Shown: positions 47,640 through 59,319, counted from the stretch's first letter. The stretch is 64,000 bases of DNA from Triatoma infestans (GCA_011037195.1 JAAEAF010001092.1:1-64000); one strand, 5' to 3'. Numbers and translations are program-made. The notes: generated by a model not told the origin, from the letters alone.

Positions 47640-48035
47640 ATTGTTAATGATTTATAAATAAATAAAAAAATATCAGACACGGAAATATGCTTTAATTTTG
47701 TTTCTTTATTTGTTTACTTTTGTCACAACTCTTCGTCTAACATACCCTTGAATATTTACCCTATTCCTCACACTATATTTATGTGATATTGTGTAGACAA
47801 TATCCACATCTGTTTATTTACTTACTCAGCTTCTTCATTCAACATAATATTATGTCACATAGGAAGACGATGTTTACTATGGGCGTGCCGTGTTCTTTTA
47901 CTCACTAAACATTTTCGTATTCCGAGCAGCACATTGTTTCCCGTTTTTTTTCCAGACTACTCGATGTACTTTTCCCAAATTTTCTCACATTATTCATAAA
48001 TATAAATTATAGATAATAAAATCGTATAATAACTT
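47640..48035. other. Nothing identified
   Basis: AT-rich with no ORF or repeat recognised. Confidence 0.4.
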
Positions 48036-48039
48036 GAAA

Positions 48040-48440
48040 TACCACTTTATAGGTGAGCATATCCTCTTCCAACAAAAAGGCTCACTTAAATGAATTTTCC
48101 CGGAGAAATGTTTCGTATAAAAGTTGGCGCTCTTTATTATGTAGTTCAAAGTTTAACCAAAAATCGCTGGAGATTTTTTCCGTAAAAATGCAAAAAAAAA
48201 CTGAAAAATCTTTTCAGTTAAGTGTAACTTTTGGTTAACTGATTTTGTACAAAAATTTATTATCGTGCCTAGCTAAGAGCTAGAGCATTTAAACGAAATA
48301 TCAAGTATACACTTTCTGCGATTTTCAATGTTTCCGTTACGCTGACCATACTCTGAGGACCTCAAAACGGATATTTCCGGTGAAAACTCGATATTCCAAA
48401 TTGCACTTGATCACAATATTTCCTCTTACCTGAAGTAAAA
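48040..48440 (+). repeat. Hairpin-ended repeat, right part
   Basis: TTTTCCCGGAGAAATGTTTC, AAAATCGCTGGAG, then GACCTCAAAACGGATATTTC and TCCGGTGAAAACTCGATATT; terminal hairpin CTCTTAC-ctga-aGTAAAAG. 5'-truncated. Confidence 0.65.
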
Positions 48441-48657
48441 GAAAGTAAAACTTGCCTAGGATGTTAATTGTTATTAATTTAGTTTTATAACTTTGACATA
48501 TCCATTTTTATGGTAGATAATGAAAGTTAAAATAAAAAAAATTTCTCACGACAATTTACTACATATTTTTGATTTATTTGTTTAAATTAGTATTACCCAT
48601 TTACAAATTTAACAAATTATTGAAAAATTGGCCATCGAAAAATAAATAATATATAAT

Positions 48658-48870
48658 ACTCTCTCTCTAAATAACCTGTTTCTCTTGTTATATTACCTCA
48701 AATTCTCTGTATCTAAGATTTGTTTTGATTTTGCTTTCGCCTATTGCCGCTAGATGTCGCGCTAATTAGAGTTGAATAATCTTACTTTTATACACTAGTG
48801 AGAGAAAGTAGTCTGTTATAACTTCACTTATGTATGAACTAAATTTAATGTAATAATCGTCACATTATTC
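48658..48870 (+). repeat. Dispersed repeat R5, copy 2
   Basis: TACTCTCTCTCTAAATAACC, CTATTGCCGCTAGATGTCGC, then CACTAGTGAGAGAAAGTAG. Same order as at 35395-35600. Confidence 0.6.
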
Positions 48871-49290
48871 AACGATTGGAGAAAAAAAAACAACGTATTT
48901 TTACATGAATGATAGTCACCTGTTCTTGTGTAAAATGTGTAAGTGCGGTAGTGAGCTAGTGGTTTGCCTGTGGCTACTACTAAACACGAACAGTTGCAAA
49001 CAACAGTTGCATCTCTCCCAGGCCCTTTATGCGTTTTATACGTATACCTTTGTATTGTGTTGGCATGCTATTTATGTGTAATTAGCTTAGACTATATACC
49101 ACACAAGGTGTCAACACACCTGAAGAAGTGTCTAGCCCATTTCCACGACAATAAAATTAAATATAGACGAATCTTGAATTTAAATTTTCATTTAACCAAA
49201 CTTAACCAAAATTGATTCTGAATAAAATTGAAAACTTATTTGTTTTATTATTCTTAGAATAATGTTTTTATTTCCATTTTTAAAAATCTG
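48871..49290. other. Nothing identified
   Basis: An 83-residue + ORF (48964-49215) has a hydrophobic run (LYVYLCIVLACYLCVISL) but no context of splice sites or neighbours. I treat it as chance. Confidence 0.3.
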
Positions 49291-49291
49291 C

Positions 49292-49505
49292 CATGAAACA
49301 CTCATACGACTTTCCTTTACTGCAATTTACATACTTATAATTGGCTAATCCTGTATATGATTCTGACTTGTCTTCAAGATACATGAATAGAAGAATGTAA
49401 ACTTTATTAAAACGACTTATTTGAGACAACCAGAATCTTATTTCTCCCCCAATACTTCCGTAAAATAAATTTACTCAGAAAACTAATTAAAAAAAATTGA
49501 GAAGT
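49292..49505 (+). repeat. Hairpin-ended repeat, left part
   Basis: CATGAAACACTCATACGACT then TTCCTTTACTGCAATTTAC matches the left end at 43390 and 22965; truncated after about 200 bases. Confidence 0.5.
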
Positions 49506-49529
49506 CTCTTTATATATTTTTTTATATTA

Positions 49530-49592
49530 TTATTGTCTGTGAGGAGTGGCTAAGCCCTATGCTATCCAAAGCCCTTCTGGGCCCATTTAGCT
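49530..49592 (-). mobile_element. TAA-tailed non-LTR 3' end (short copy)
   Basis: TATTATTATTGTCTGTGAGG then CCTATGCTATCCAAAGCCC; minus-strand 3' end of the same family as 63072-63425. Only the last 60 bases are present. Confidence 0.6.
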
Positions 49593-50578
49593 AAGGACCC
49601 AAAATTCAGAGCCTTCTTAGTGCATTGCAGGCTTCCGGACAGTGTTCTCTCGTTAGATTAGATTAGATTCTTTTGGGGGGATTGGCTCTTCAGCCTGCGC
49701 CACCGCGACTCCTGTGAGTCTATTGTGGCACCCCCTAAGTTGGAGACCCTACACCCGTCCTGTCCTTCATCGAACTGTGGAGTCTGGGGAGGTCTCCTCA
49801 GGTAGTCAATTAGAGCACCCTCTCGAACCCAGTCTGCCTTATATATCTAATAGACCCGAGAGGGGCCCCTGGCTGAGGCTTGCAGGCACCAGCTTTTCTT
49901 CTCCGAATAGGCGGTACCTCAGCCATACTAGCCGCTCGCACTGACATAGCACATGCAGTGCTATTTTCCTCTTCTTCTTGACAAAACCTACACAGGCTAT
50001 CCATTGCCGGGGCCATGCGGTACATGTGCTTATTGAGTTTGCAATGGCCAGTGAGAACGCCAAATGCCATCCTTATGGCCACCCGGCCTAGTTGGAGTAA
50101 TTCTGCAATTAGCCTGGGCGAGTAGCTATAAATAAACGTTTTCGCCTGCCTCTGGCCTGGGGTTTTAGCCCACCATTCCCTTGATCGATCGTGCATCCAT
50201 GTCCTAATGGATGCACTAATGAGGCATCTTGAGACACCACAGAACGGTTCCGGCCCTATAAGTGTTCCGATGGAACCCTCCCGGGCCAAACGATCTGCCC
50301 AGGTACCCAAACCAGGAAGACCTTATTGTGGCTACTAATATCCCTAAGTGCACCTAGGCAATCCCACATAAGTCTTGAGCTGATCTCCCACGAGTCAATT
50401 GCCCGCAGCGCAGCCTGGCTATCCGAATAAATGACGATTTGAGTTATATGTTCTCTCGTTACAGACAACACTGTCCATCACCGGACAGTGAGCTGTAAGA
50501 GGCTCCTAGGAAGAAAAAATCAAAGGGCAGCAACTGGATTCGAACCTCCGCACTACCACTGAGCTAATCCCTTCCCCT
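49593..50578 (-). repeat. SINE-A split by an I/R1-like insertion
   Basis: The first piece (49593-49655) carries CTTAGTGCATTGCAGGC and CCGGACAGTGTTCTCTCGTTA. The second (50449-50578) resumes with TGTTCTCTCGTTACAGACAA and runs through the hairpin region to the head. Together they make one SINE-A on the minus strand, with the insertion's 13-bp duplication between them. The head part is shortened near 50530. Confidence 0.85.
49656..50448 (-). pseudogene. I/R1-like non-LTR retrotransposon 3' end (RNase H and zinc knuckle)
   Basis: Minus strand: RNase H SDSQAALRAID, then VFLVWVPG, a frame change, WADRLAREG, and a region to MYRMAPAMDSLCRFCQEEEE, the C-terminal zinc-knuckle-like motif. The tail is (AATCT)n. 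A perfect target duplication TGTTCTCTCGTTA (49643-49655 and 50449-50461) lies inside SINE-A. One frameshift falls in the RNase H region and one in the knuckle. The same family as 29308-29686, with similar UTR words (CACCGCGACTCC, GGCTCTTCAGCCTGCGC). 5'-truncated at 793 bp. Confidence 0.9.
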
Positions 50579-50639
50579 TGTTAATGTATGGTTAGTATAA
50601 CAAGTTTAATATATAATTCGTTGCTTTCTTTATGGAGAA

Positions 50640-51103
50640 AGTGGTAAAAAAAAACTGAAAAAAAAAAGTGTTTAGTAAAGACAATGGAATTTTGGCATAA
50701 CATTTCATTGTATTTAGTAACAATGTAGTTGATAGAATGATGTCATAAACTAAAATAACACTTTAGGGGAAAAGAAAATCTTACTCCTTCCCCAAAAACC
50801 TTCTTCAATGAATTTTCCCGGAAAAACGTTTTAAATAAAAGTTGTAGCTCTTTATATATGGAGTTAATATTCCAAGTTTAAAGAAAAGAAAACTGGCAGT
50901 TGGAGTAATTTTTACGAAAATCGCAAAAAATGAAAAGTTTGAACTTTCTGCAATTTTCCTTTTTTTGAGTTTTGCTGGCCACATATTTGTAAATACAATT
51001 TGTTTCGAACTCAGGAAACCTCAAAACGTGTATATGCGGTGAAACTTCTATGTCGAAAATTTGACACGATCGCTGTATGCCCTCTTACCGGCGGTAAGAG
51101 AAA
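50640..51103 (+). repeat. Hairpin-ended repeat, right part
   Basis: CTCCTTCCCCAAAAACC, TTTTCCCGGAAAAACGTTTT, AAAAGTTGTAGCTCTTTA, then TGCGGTGAAACTTCTATGTC; terminal hairpin CTCTTACC-ggc-GGTAAGAG at 51082-51100. One unit plus the end. Confidence 0.65.
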
Positions 51104-51284
51104 ATAAAAATGACGAAAATATCTGATTCTGTTTGTTAAAGCCATCCACTATTTTCATTTACAAACGTACATTACGAATTCCGGGTGTAATGCATAATAA
51201 CCTGTAAATCAATTTCTGTTAAAATTTTTAACGATCAAGTTTATAGTTACCATGGTTTCCTTGGTATCTATCTATCAAGATACC

Positions 51285-51425
51285 AAGACAGTGTCTATAG
51301 AAAGATGCCCATCCTGATGGTAGACGAACGAACCTCTGAAACCGGTGGATGACTACAAAATAAGCAAGTTACCACGGAAAAAAGCTCTGATGCTTTCTAG
51401 CTCTTGCGGACCCATTCAACATGAG
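51285..51425 (+). mobile_element. F1 half element, diverged
   Basis: CCCATCCTGATGGTAGACG, CCTCTGAAACCGGTGGATG, ACCACGGAAAAAAGCTCTG, CTTTCTAGCTCTTGCGGACC. The hairpin arm has an inserted duplicated piece (gaacgaac). Confidence 0.6.
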
Positions 51426-51529
51426 TAAAATTTTGTAAAAAATTCCCAGTGTTATGCAGAGTGTTTTTTTTTTTGCTTAAGTAATCTCACATCAATCTTC
51501 ATTTACGAGTATTATAAGAATAATAATTG

Positions 51530-51752
51530 AGAGAAGGGAATAAATAGCTTACTGGGCTCCACTGAGTTCGAGTCCAGCTGTGCTACCCTTAGATTTTTTC
51601 TTCCTAAGAGCCTCTACAACTCACTGTACGGTGATGGACAGTGTTGTCTGTAACGAGAGAACACTGTCCGGATGCCGGCAGTGCACTGAGAAGGTCCAGG
51701 CGCCAATGACCATAGATGTTGACGCCCCTTAAATTAAAAGAAAAAAAAAAAA
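51530..51752 (+). repeat. SINE-A copy with shortened head
   Basis: GAGTTCGAGTCCAGCTGTGC (B box) is present; the A-box region is shortened. The body has GTACGGTGATGGACAG and AACACTGTCCGG; 3' GACGCCCCTTAAATT and A-run. Confidence 0.85.
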
Positions 51753-52255
51753 TGATATAAATTAAATGGTGCTGCTCATGATCCAAAACTCTCCAAAGGT
51801 CTTAAATTCATTGCTACTTTTCTATTGCATCTTAAGTTATTGCAATGTTGTAGGATTTGTTGGGTCGAAGAAAGAGATTCAAGAGGATTATTAACTGGTT
51901 CTTAAAGAATTGGAAATTCTAGAAACAAGGAGTCTATATTGTATATATACGTATATTATAATATATATATATATATATGTATGTATTTAAAATGTTAAAA
52001 AACACTAAATAAGATTTTAGATTTTTTGCTCATCGCCTATCCTGAACTAATTCACATACTAGTTCAAACACGTAGATCAAACATACAGTAATATTAGGGA
52101 ATTATTTTCATTTGTTTTTTTTAAATAATTCTTATTGATATATTGGAGATTCAAGATACTGCATCGTAAGATTAAATTTTGAGTCATTTGTTTGGAATTT
52201 AGTGAAATTTAAATGGGTAAAATTTTTTGTGAATAGGCAGTCATAAATTAAAAAT
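51753..52255. other. Nothing identified; short (AT)n tract
   Basis: Alternating AT at about 51958-51978; otherwise AT-rich without ORFs. Confidence 0.4.
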
Positions 52256-52259
52256 CATT

Positions 52260-52935
52260 CTTCTGGTCCCAAAAAAGACTTTAATCAGAACGGCCTGGGA
52301 AAGGTTGCTTTTTGTTGATTCCCAAGCGGCAATTCAGATATTTACAAGATAACCCCCTAGTGAATATCTCATGATATTCTAACCGGACAGAATACTTGCG
52401 GATAGTCTTCTGTCTTCGGGTTGGAAAACTTATATGTACTTATATGTCCCAAGTCACTGCATTATAAAGGGAAATGAGAAAGCAGACTACCTTGCCAATT
52501 TGAGATCGCAGAAGGAGCAACCAGCGACTCTTGTGGAGTTCAACGGGGCAAAAAGGATCTTGAAAAATAAAAAGGCTCAGGCAGGAGGTGGTTATAAGAC
52601 TGCTGGAACAGGCCAGAGGAAAAACAGTTGAGCATTCTGAACATCTCAGAAAGTCGGATTCCATACAGTCTGCACAGAAGCGAAGTTGCTGCGAGTGTTA
52701 GACTCACAAAAGGGCACAACTATCTCCGCGGGCCCACCAAATTGGGAGTGGTTGATCGACCGGATTGTTGCTTATGCGGAATTACGGGTCCCTATCACTT
52801 GTAGCCATGTTGATTTTGAGGCCCTACAAGATGTGCGATAGTTGCCAGATAGGCTGGCCAATAAAAATTATAATTTTAATTCAAAAATTTATTAGGCTCT
52901 CGGAGTCGAGTGGCTGAACGCCAGTGACTCCATTT
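52260..52935 (+). pseudogene. I/R1-like non-LTR retrotransposon RNase H and C-terminal fragment
   Basis: The + strand reads FVDSQAAIQIFT (catalytic Asp block), then YVPSHCIIKGNEKADYLAN (the WVPSH.GI.GNE.AD block) and, after frameshifts, PTKLGVVDRPDCCLCGITGP, a zinc-knuckle-like C..C. A 3' UTR continues to about 52935, where CAAAAAAAAATAAAAT begins. Several stops. Less related to the 29.3/49.7 kb family than those two are to each other. Confidence 0.7.
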
Positions 52936-53640
52936 GTACAAAAAAAAATAAAATAAATATAAAAATAAAAATTGAATTCATTTAATTCCATTCAAATTTG
53001 AATTCAAGGAAGTATTTAACAACCATAATGTATTTTGTAAACACAAAAGAGAAGATGTACAACTATAAATTACTTTATTTCTTGTCTGATATAAGAATAC
53101 CAAAATTTTTATCAGTGGTAAAGACAAGGTTTTTCAATGTTTTCCTTTACAAAATACATGTTATAAAAGCTTGAATTATTATTGCCACATTATTAGTTAT
53201 AAAACCTAAAAAATTTCACTAGTACGTCCTGAATAAAACATTCCTGACGTTCGGTCAACGAGTATCAGAAACAGGATCGACTAGTTAGATAACGGTAGAT
53301 ACCTTGTCCCTAATTGGCTGCGTATAATTTCGACGCCATATTACCTTCTAAGTTTTTTTTTTTTCTCTCTGTTAATTAACTCCGTTACACAACCTTTAGT
53401 TTTATTCTAGTGAATATATAAAGAAACTAAATTAAATATAAAATAATTTAATGAAATATTTTATATAATAAACTTGTTTAGATTTTAATAGATAGGATAG
53501 TGTGTGTGATATTTGGATATTTCATTTGTACTTACAAAATAATGGAGGTCAGCATTTGTTTTAGATAATAATGTGAGTTTGTATTTTTCTTATTTCTTTA
53601 TGAGCAAAGAGAAACGCACAATTTCACACCTACATGCATT
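52936..53640. other. Nothing identified
   Basis: AT-rich. Segment 53215-53350 is slightly GC-richer (ACGTTCGGTCAACGAG) but matches nothing else here. Confidence 0.4.
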
Positions 53641-53643
53641 CCT

Positions 53644-53674
<31 letters not shown>

Positions 53675-54030
53675 TTAATGTGGGAGTTTACATATTACGA
53701 TAATAGTTGAGTGAAGAATAGTAGGATACCCTATCTACAAGTAAATGACCTATGATTACAAAGCTAGTTAACAATGAGACCGACATTCCTCCCCCAATAT
53801 ATACGAGTATATTAAGTACAATCTAGATATGTATATATAATATTAACTAGACATTCTTCTCCTTCACATTATTGCTTAGTTACCAGTAGTTACCAGTATG
53901 TAAGCCTATACCGCCCTCTATTTACTACACATTATATTATTTAAGTGAGTTTTACTACCAACATTTCTAATTCTTTTCATATATATATATATATATATGA
54001 AATACAGTATATATATATATATACGTACTA
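53641..54030. repeat. (AT)n microsatellites
   Basis: Alternating TA tracts at 53645-53670, 53980-53998 and 54008-54022, with AT-rich intervening sequence. Confidence 0.75.
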
Positions 54031-54632
54031 GATAGCAACACAATTAACAATTGCATTCTTATATCATATTTATTGAGATATTATTTTTAATTGCGTATAA
54101 TTTAAGGTAGCCTTCTTTTTTAAAGATTTCAACCTTGCACACTACCTCTTACAAATTAAAAAAAACAAAACAGAAACCTATCTTATATATTGTGAGAATT
54201 GCATTGATCTGAGTGGGATGCAGAATATAAAAAAATAGTCGAGTTATAGCGAAGGCGAATAGTCTCGGGCATTGCCAGGATGCAATTTTATTTCCATTGC
54301 ATTTTTATTTTTTAATTTTTCCTGATTGGAGAAACCAATGAAGATACCATAACGCATAAAACTGTGGAGCTACAGTAAGTAGTGAATGTATAAGTTGAGA
54401 TTTAATTATCACCAAGAATTCTAACAGGAAGTTATCGGTCAATATCTTTCATGTTGTAGGCCGAAGATAAGATGGAAAAACAGTGTGATACAAGATGCGT
54501 GGCAGCTATTATGCCTTCGCGATTGGATGGTGGAAACCTATAGATAGCGCCATTCTAAATTTTGTGCCATATTTATTACAATGTTTTCATGCTAGTAATG
54601 GTAATTTTCCTGATCCTTTAAACAACCGCAAG
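54031..54632. other. Nothing identified
   Basis: No repeat, ORF or splice-supported exon recognised. Confidence 0.4.
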
Positions 54633-54858
54633 GGAAGGGATTAGCTCAGTGGTTAGCGCACATAAATCCCACGCCCGAGGACCCGGATTCGAGTCCAGCT
54701 GTGCTGCTGCCTTTAATTTTTTTCTTTCTAGGAGCCCCTACAAGCTCGCTGTCCGGTGATGGACAGTATTGTCTGTAACGAGAGAACCCTGTCCGGAGGC
54801 AGGCAGTGCAGTGAGAAGGCTTTGGCGCAAATGACCATAGATGTTGACGCGCCGTAAA
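54633..54858 (+). repeat. SINE-A, full-length copy
   Basis: Head GGGATTAGCTCAGTGGTTAG (good A box) and CCGGATTCGAGTCC (B box); body CTGTCCGGTGATGGACAG and AACCCTGTCCGG; end GTTGACGCGCCGTAAAT without a long A-tail. TACGTAATTAGTA follows twice (54857-54869, 54897-54909). Confidence 0.85.
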
Positions 54859-55077
54859 TACGTAATTAGTATTTCCGGCGTAGTAGATCAACATAAGTAC
54901 GTAATTAGTAAACAGTATAGGAAGAATCCTTCTGCAATATGGGCGATATGGTCAATTTATAATAAATTCTTGAGGCGTTCTCAAATTGAAGACCTATGTG
55001 TTTTATAATTTTCTAATTTATTCTTAAACTTTGCAATCAATCGCAATCCTTTTTTTTTTGGTATTCCTCAATAACAT

Positions 55078-55817
55078 GGTATTCCATTTTTCATATGCTG
55101 TCTCCAGGCTTGTAACGGGGCATGGGCATATAAATGACAATTGGTTTAGAATGGGGATGGTGAGTGAGGGTCGATGTCGCTGTGGCGAAGAGGAGACCGC
55201 TGAACACATAGTTTTAGACTGTGAGCTCTATGAAGATCTCCGCACAAACTTGTGGCGAGGAATTGGATTTCATGTTAACCTTAGCAATGACACTCTGCCA
55301 TTGCTTCTGGAAAATGAGATGGCATATAATGCCTTCAGAATGTCTGCGGAATCTGTTCTGTCGCGGCGTATGTCCTGGGGTCTTTGGCGTATGTCTTGGG
55401 TAGGCGGAGTAAATGTTTTGCGTGATAGTAATTTATTGCTTGACTGTAGTCTGTGTACGTTAGATTCGGGTAGCTGTAGAATTTTAGATGACCTCTCAGG
55501 AATATCGTACTGAGAGGTTCCTTAGGTTAAGTCTTGTATGGATACCTTGTGCAAGGTATGACAATATTTATTGACTGTGTGAGGTTTGTATGTGTACTAG
55601 GTTATATTGTAGCTAGTCTAGGATGCGTTAGTTGTTATGTTCGCTTATGAGCACTTTTGAGTGCCCATCCCTCGTTTATTTAGTGATTTATGCATATATA
55701 GAAACAGTTCTGTTTATAGTAAAGTCGATTGTGATGGATGAATAGTTTGCGGGCTGGGATGAGAGCTAGCACAGGTACGCCCTATAATGTGTTTTGATTA
55801 AAAACAAAAAAAAAAAA
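55078..55817 (+). pseudogene. I/R1-like non-LTR retrotransposon 3' end with 16-bp target duplication
   Basis: The open + strand frame runs to a stop at 55513 and includes SRLVTGHGHINDNWFRMG and GRCRCGEEETAEHIVLDCEL, a CxCx...H...C zinc-knuckle-like motif of ORF2 C-termini. A UTR and a poly(A) tail (55800-55817) follow. The perfect duplication TATTCCTCAATAACAT (55062-55077 and 55818-55833) proves insertion by target-primed reverse transcription. The C-terminus after the knuckle (LLLENEMAYNAFRMSAESVL) is intact, so the copy is young. The open frame begins before the insertion, so its first residues are flanking DNA. Confidence 0.9.
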
Positions 55818-55833
55818 TATTCCTCAATAACAT

Positions 55834-57255
55834 AGATGTAATTTCTAGTTAAAACATAACTTCTGTCAGCTGGTTACAATGACTTAGTGGCCTGTTTGTT
55901 GTTAAGAAAATATATTTAATTGTTTATATAATGAACAAAATTGAGACAAGTTATCTACCATTAAATCTACCATTTCCAATCCTATTATCCTCATCGAATA
56001 ATATAGTTTGAGGAGGAAAACATGTAAAAAACTTGTAAGGCAAGTTGGTTACAATTTTTTTATTTCCTCAAGCAGGAACTGTTTTTTTTTTTTAAATAAG
56101 TACCCAGATCTTAATTTATTTTTGTTTTTCAGTTTACCTGGGCATTTTTTTATATTATAAAAAGTTAATATCGTTTTATCTTTTATGAAGAAACAAGTTC
56201 AACAATTTTCCATTCACTGTTTGATTGCAATGTTATCAATTATTAAAAGAAAGACAAAAGATATACTACAGTCATATTCATATAAAAATCAACAGAATTT
56301 TGCATTTTGCATAATCAATGTATCCGCTTTAATGAAGATTGTCATGTCAACTTAGGGGGCTCTATACTATAAACAACAGAATAACCACAAAACATTCCAT
56401 GTAATGGAGCTTTTATTGCAGTCTAACAACTGTTGGCTCAGACAGGAGTCACATTTCCTCACCTGTCACTCATTCTACACTACACTTACACCTTCACACG
56501 TTACGAGCATCATTGTCGGCTGCCATTCATCTGTGTTTTACGTTAAATCAGTTAAAAGGCATATTATTCCTTTATATTTATTTAGCGATTTGTTTATTTA
56601 TTATCTTTTGTTACTGATGGACGAAAAACTATTTAAAATTTATTCAGCTTCAACTAACAACCAGTCTATCTGATTATTTGCCAACCGAGGTTCTGGAAGT
56701 TCTGATTTTTGCATTTTGAAGGACTATGACTATTATTTAAAACACTTTTCAGGAAAATTTAATATTTAGAAGGTTCGGGTTTCACACGATGCAAGTATAT
56801 TATTTCTTTCATTTGAAGCCGCCTCTTGGAAGACAACGTTACGAAGATAAGCGTATATATATATTTTTTTTGTTTTCCTTATATACGACGAGATTAATTA
56901 TTCACGCTACGAAAGATTTAGATGCTGCATTAAATAAAATAAAAAAATCAGATTATCCTTACAAAAACATGGTGCACTAAATGAAAATAATGAATACATT
57001 TGAGAATTACATAAAAAAAGTTGAGAAGTCAGTTGGCAAGCGAGTAAAAAAATATTTCCGAACGGACAAATGATAGCAGGTAAATGTTAGCTTTGCGGAT
57101 GTCCTGCATTATTTATATAGTTTTTTTTTTGTTTTGTTTTAATTTCCAATCAATTTTTCTTTTCGAAGTTTTTCTAAAGCTTTTTTCCCTTTTTTTTGTA
57201 AAAAACATCTGTCTCTTAAAGATAAAAAAAAACGCTGCCTCTTTCTACCTGCATT
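55834..57255. other. Nothing identified
   Basis: About 1.4 kb, AT-rich. The 89-residue + ORF at 56404-56673 has no supporting motif or splice site. Confidence 0.4.
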
Positions 57256-57260
57256 CTGCT

Positions 57261-57401
57261 GAGAGAATTCTATAGATAGGCGTGGCCTGTATAGCAACCA
57301 ATAGTATGAAAGTATCAACTCCCACCTCCAAACTAAAGTGGGAGATCACGTGAACTCCGAGAGCTGGCGTGATCGGACAGCCCTATCTAGAAATCTCTCA
57401 C
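57261..57401. repeat. Short inverted-repeat element
   Basis: GAGAGAATTCTATAGATAGG (57261-57280) is complemented by CCCTATCTAGAAATCTCTC (57383-57401). The interior is GC-richer and contains CAACTCCCACCTCC then AAAGTGGGAG, a second hairpin. May be a small MITE; no target duplication found. Confidence 0.4.
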
Positions 57402-57963
57402 TTCATAACCTCATCTGCTGGTTGCCACCCATTATATATAACTCCATCATAATTCCATGATAATATTAAAAAAAAAAAAAAAGAAAAAAAGAAAGCTAAC
57501 AAAATAAAAATTAAACATCATGTGACGTGGTGGTAGGAGGCATTAGAATTTATGTATTCATTGATTCTTTGAAACAAGAGACGTCATATCGTCATACACA
57601 TGCAGCAGACATCAGACTTTTCTGAGAAACAATAAGAATTCTCCTCGTTCCCTGAATATATTATATAAAACCATTGACTCATAATATAATAGTAATAAAA
57701 AAAAATTAAAAAATATTTTTTTTAATTAACTAATAATAATAATAATAATAAATCTAACAATGAATGCCTTGTTGTATTGTTAACAAACTTTTTGTTGTAG
57801 AGCATAGGATTCGCCAACTTATTTGGCTGGTCTACTCGCCCTTTTTTGAAAAATAAAATTACTCAAGCTGTCTCTGAAAATCTACTTTGCGTTTAGAGAA
57901 CAAACAGGAAAATTTAATGATCCTATTTTCACTTTTCTTTGCCTACGTGATGTAATAGAGAAA
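57402..57963. other. Nothing identified
   Basis: A-runs and a short (AAT)n tract at 57730-57752. Confidence 0.4.
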
Positions 57964-57965
57964 TA

Positions 57966-58942
57966 CAGGGTGTTCCAAGGTGTATGGATAACGACTTTTT
58001 ATCGGGAACTAAGATAGCTAGAAAAAAAACTAAAAACTACGTGTCCCCGTAGATTTTTGTTAAAAATCCAAATTTAATTTGCAAATTAGTTTTGGTGCTT
58101 CTAGAAGCGAGACAGAGGCATCAACTTCATTTTTCAAATGGGGAGGTGTGGTTTTTATTTAAGAAATAGATTGCTCTATTTTTTTATAAGAAAAATTTAC
58201 TTGAACGGTTTTTTCCTATGAGCGATATATTATTACAAATTATGAATGAAAACATGATTCTTATAAGAAATTTCAAAATGATAATAGATGAATCAGAATC
58301 ATGCGGGATTGCATCTGTACATTAAATGAACTAAAGTAGAGAATATTAGATGCCTGTAACTCGGTTAAAGCCGAATCTATTTCTTTGGCCGTAAGATACA
58401 ATTGGTAAGAGCATGTCTATGGATCTCTTTAGGGGTAGCAATATGGGCCCTGGGAGGCTTTGGATAGCGTAGGGTTTGCCCTCCCCTTTTGTGAATAATA
58501 ATAATAATAATAATAATGTCTATGGATCTCTAATGGTGGAAGTCAGTTCGAGGAAGATCTGTAATTAATGAGGAGTAAAATTTATAATTAAATAGTACTT
58601 TTCTTCTTATTCAATAAAAAAAACCGTTATATTATCATTTTGAAATTTCTTATAAGAATCATGTTTTCATTCATAACTTGTAAAATATCGCTCACAGAAA
58701 AAAAACCGTTCAAGTAAATTTTTCTTACAAAAAATAGATCTATTTCTTAAATAAAAACCACACCCCCATTTGAAAAAGTTAATTTGGTGCCTGTAGCCTG
58801 CTTCTGGAAGCACCAAAACAAATTTGCAAATTAAATTTGGATTTCTAACAAAAATCTAAGGGGACACGTGTTTTTTAGTTTTTTTTCTAGCTATCTTAGT
58901 TTCCGATTAAAAGTTGTTACCCATATACCTTGGGACACCCTG
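57966..58942. mobile_element. Foldback element with inverted repeats of about 320 bp and TA duplication
   Basis: CAGGGTGTTCC at the left end and its complement GGGACACCCTG at the right are flanked by TA (57964-57965, 58943-58944). The arms 57966-58290 and 58620-58942 stay complementary almost throughout, for example GAAATTTCTTATAAGAATC near 58640 with its complement near 58260. The centre (58291-58619) holds a nested TAA-tailed insertion. Terminal CAGGGTGT with TA target is the style of Tc1/mariner-mobilised MITEs. No transposase. Confidence 0.85.
58429..58515 (+). mobile_element. TAA-tailed non-LTR 3' end (87 bp) nested in the foldback element
   Basis: Reads GGGCCCTGGGAGGCTTTGG, ATAGCGTAGGGTTTGCCC and (AAT)n. 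Perfect 16-bp duplication ATGTCTATGGATCTCT (58413-58428, 58516-58531). An extremely short truncation product. Confidence 0.9.
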
Positions 58943-59319
58943 TATATAAAAATAAGAGAAAGTAATAAAAGCAAAACGTTAGATAAGGAATAAATAATAA
59001 TGTACTATAATGATAAGGAATTTGTGCGTTTCTCTCAGCTTATTACTCTACTTTTATTAGCGACATTTTAATCACTGCAATCTATTTGTAGTATACTGTA
59101 CCAAATATTAGCTTTATATACTTTTTTCGATTAGTAAGCAGCAGGGGATGGTATGTAATTATAAAGGTAACTAGTAGCAAGTAGTATATTGAATATCACT
59201 GAAGCATTTTTCGAGAAAAGTGCACAAAATAATGGTAAAGCTATTCGGTAGAAGTAGCACTTCAGATTGATGGATTTTGACAAACTTTTCTGTTAAATGC
59301 TTTGGTAATATCTAAATGG

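Noticed and set aside
48964..49215. Small membrane protein gene
   Set aside because: Single hydrophobic run without splice sites, homologue or transcription signals; equally expected in AT-rich random sequence.
54640..54705. tRNA gene in the 'gattagctcagtggttag' stretch
   Set aside because: Good A and B boxes, but it is the head of a SINE-A copy with the family body attached; no closed cloverleaf.
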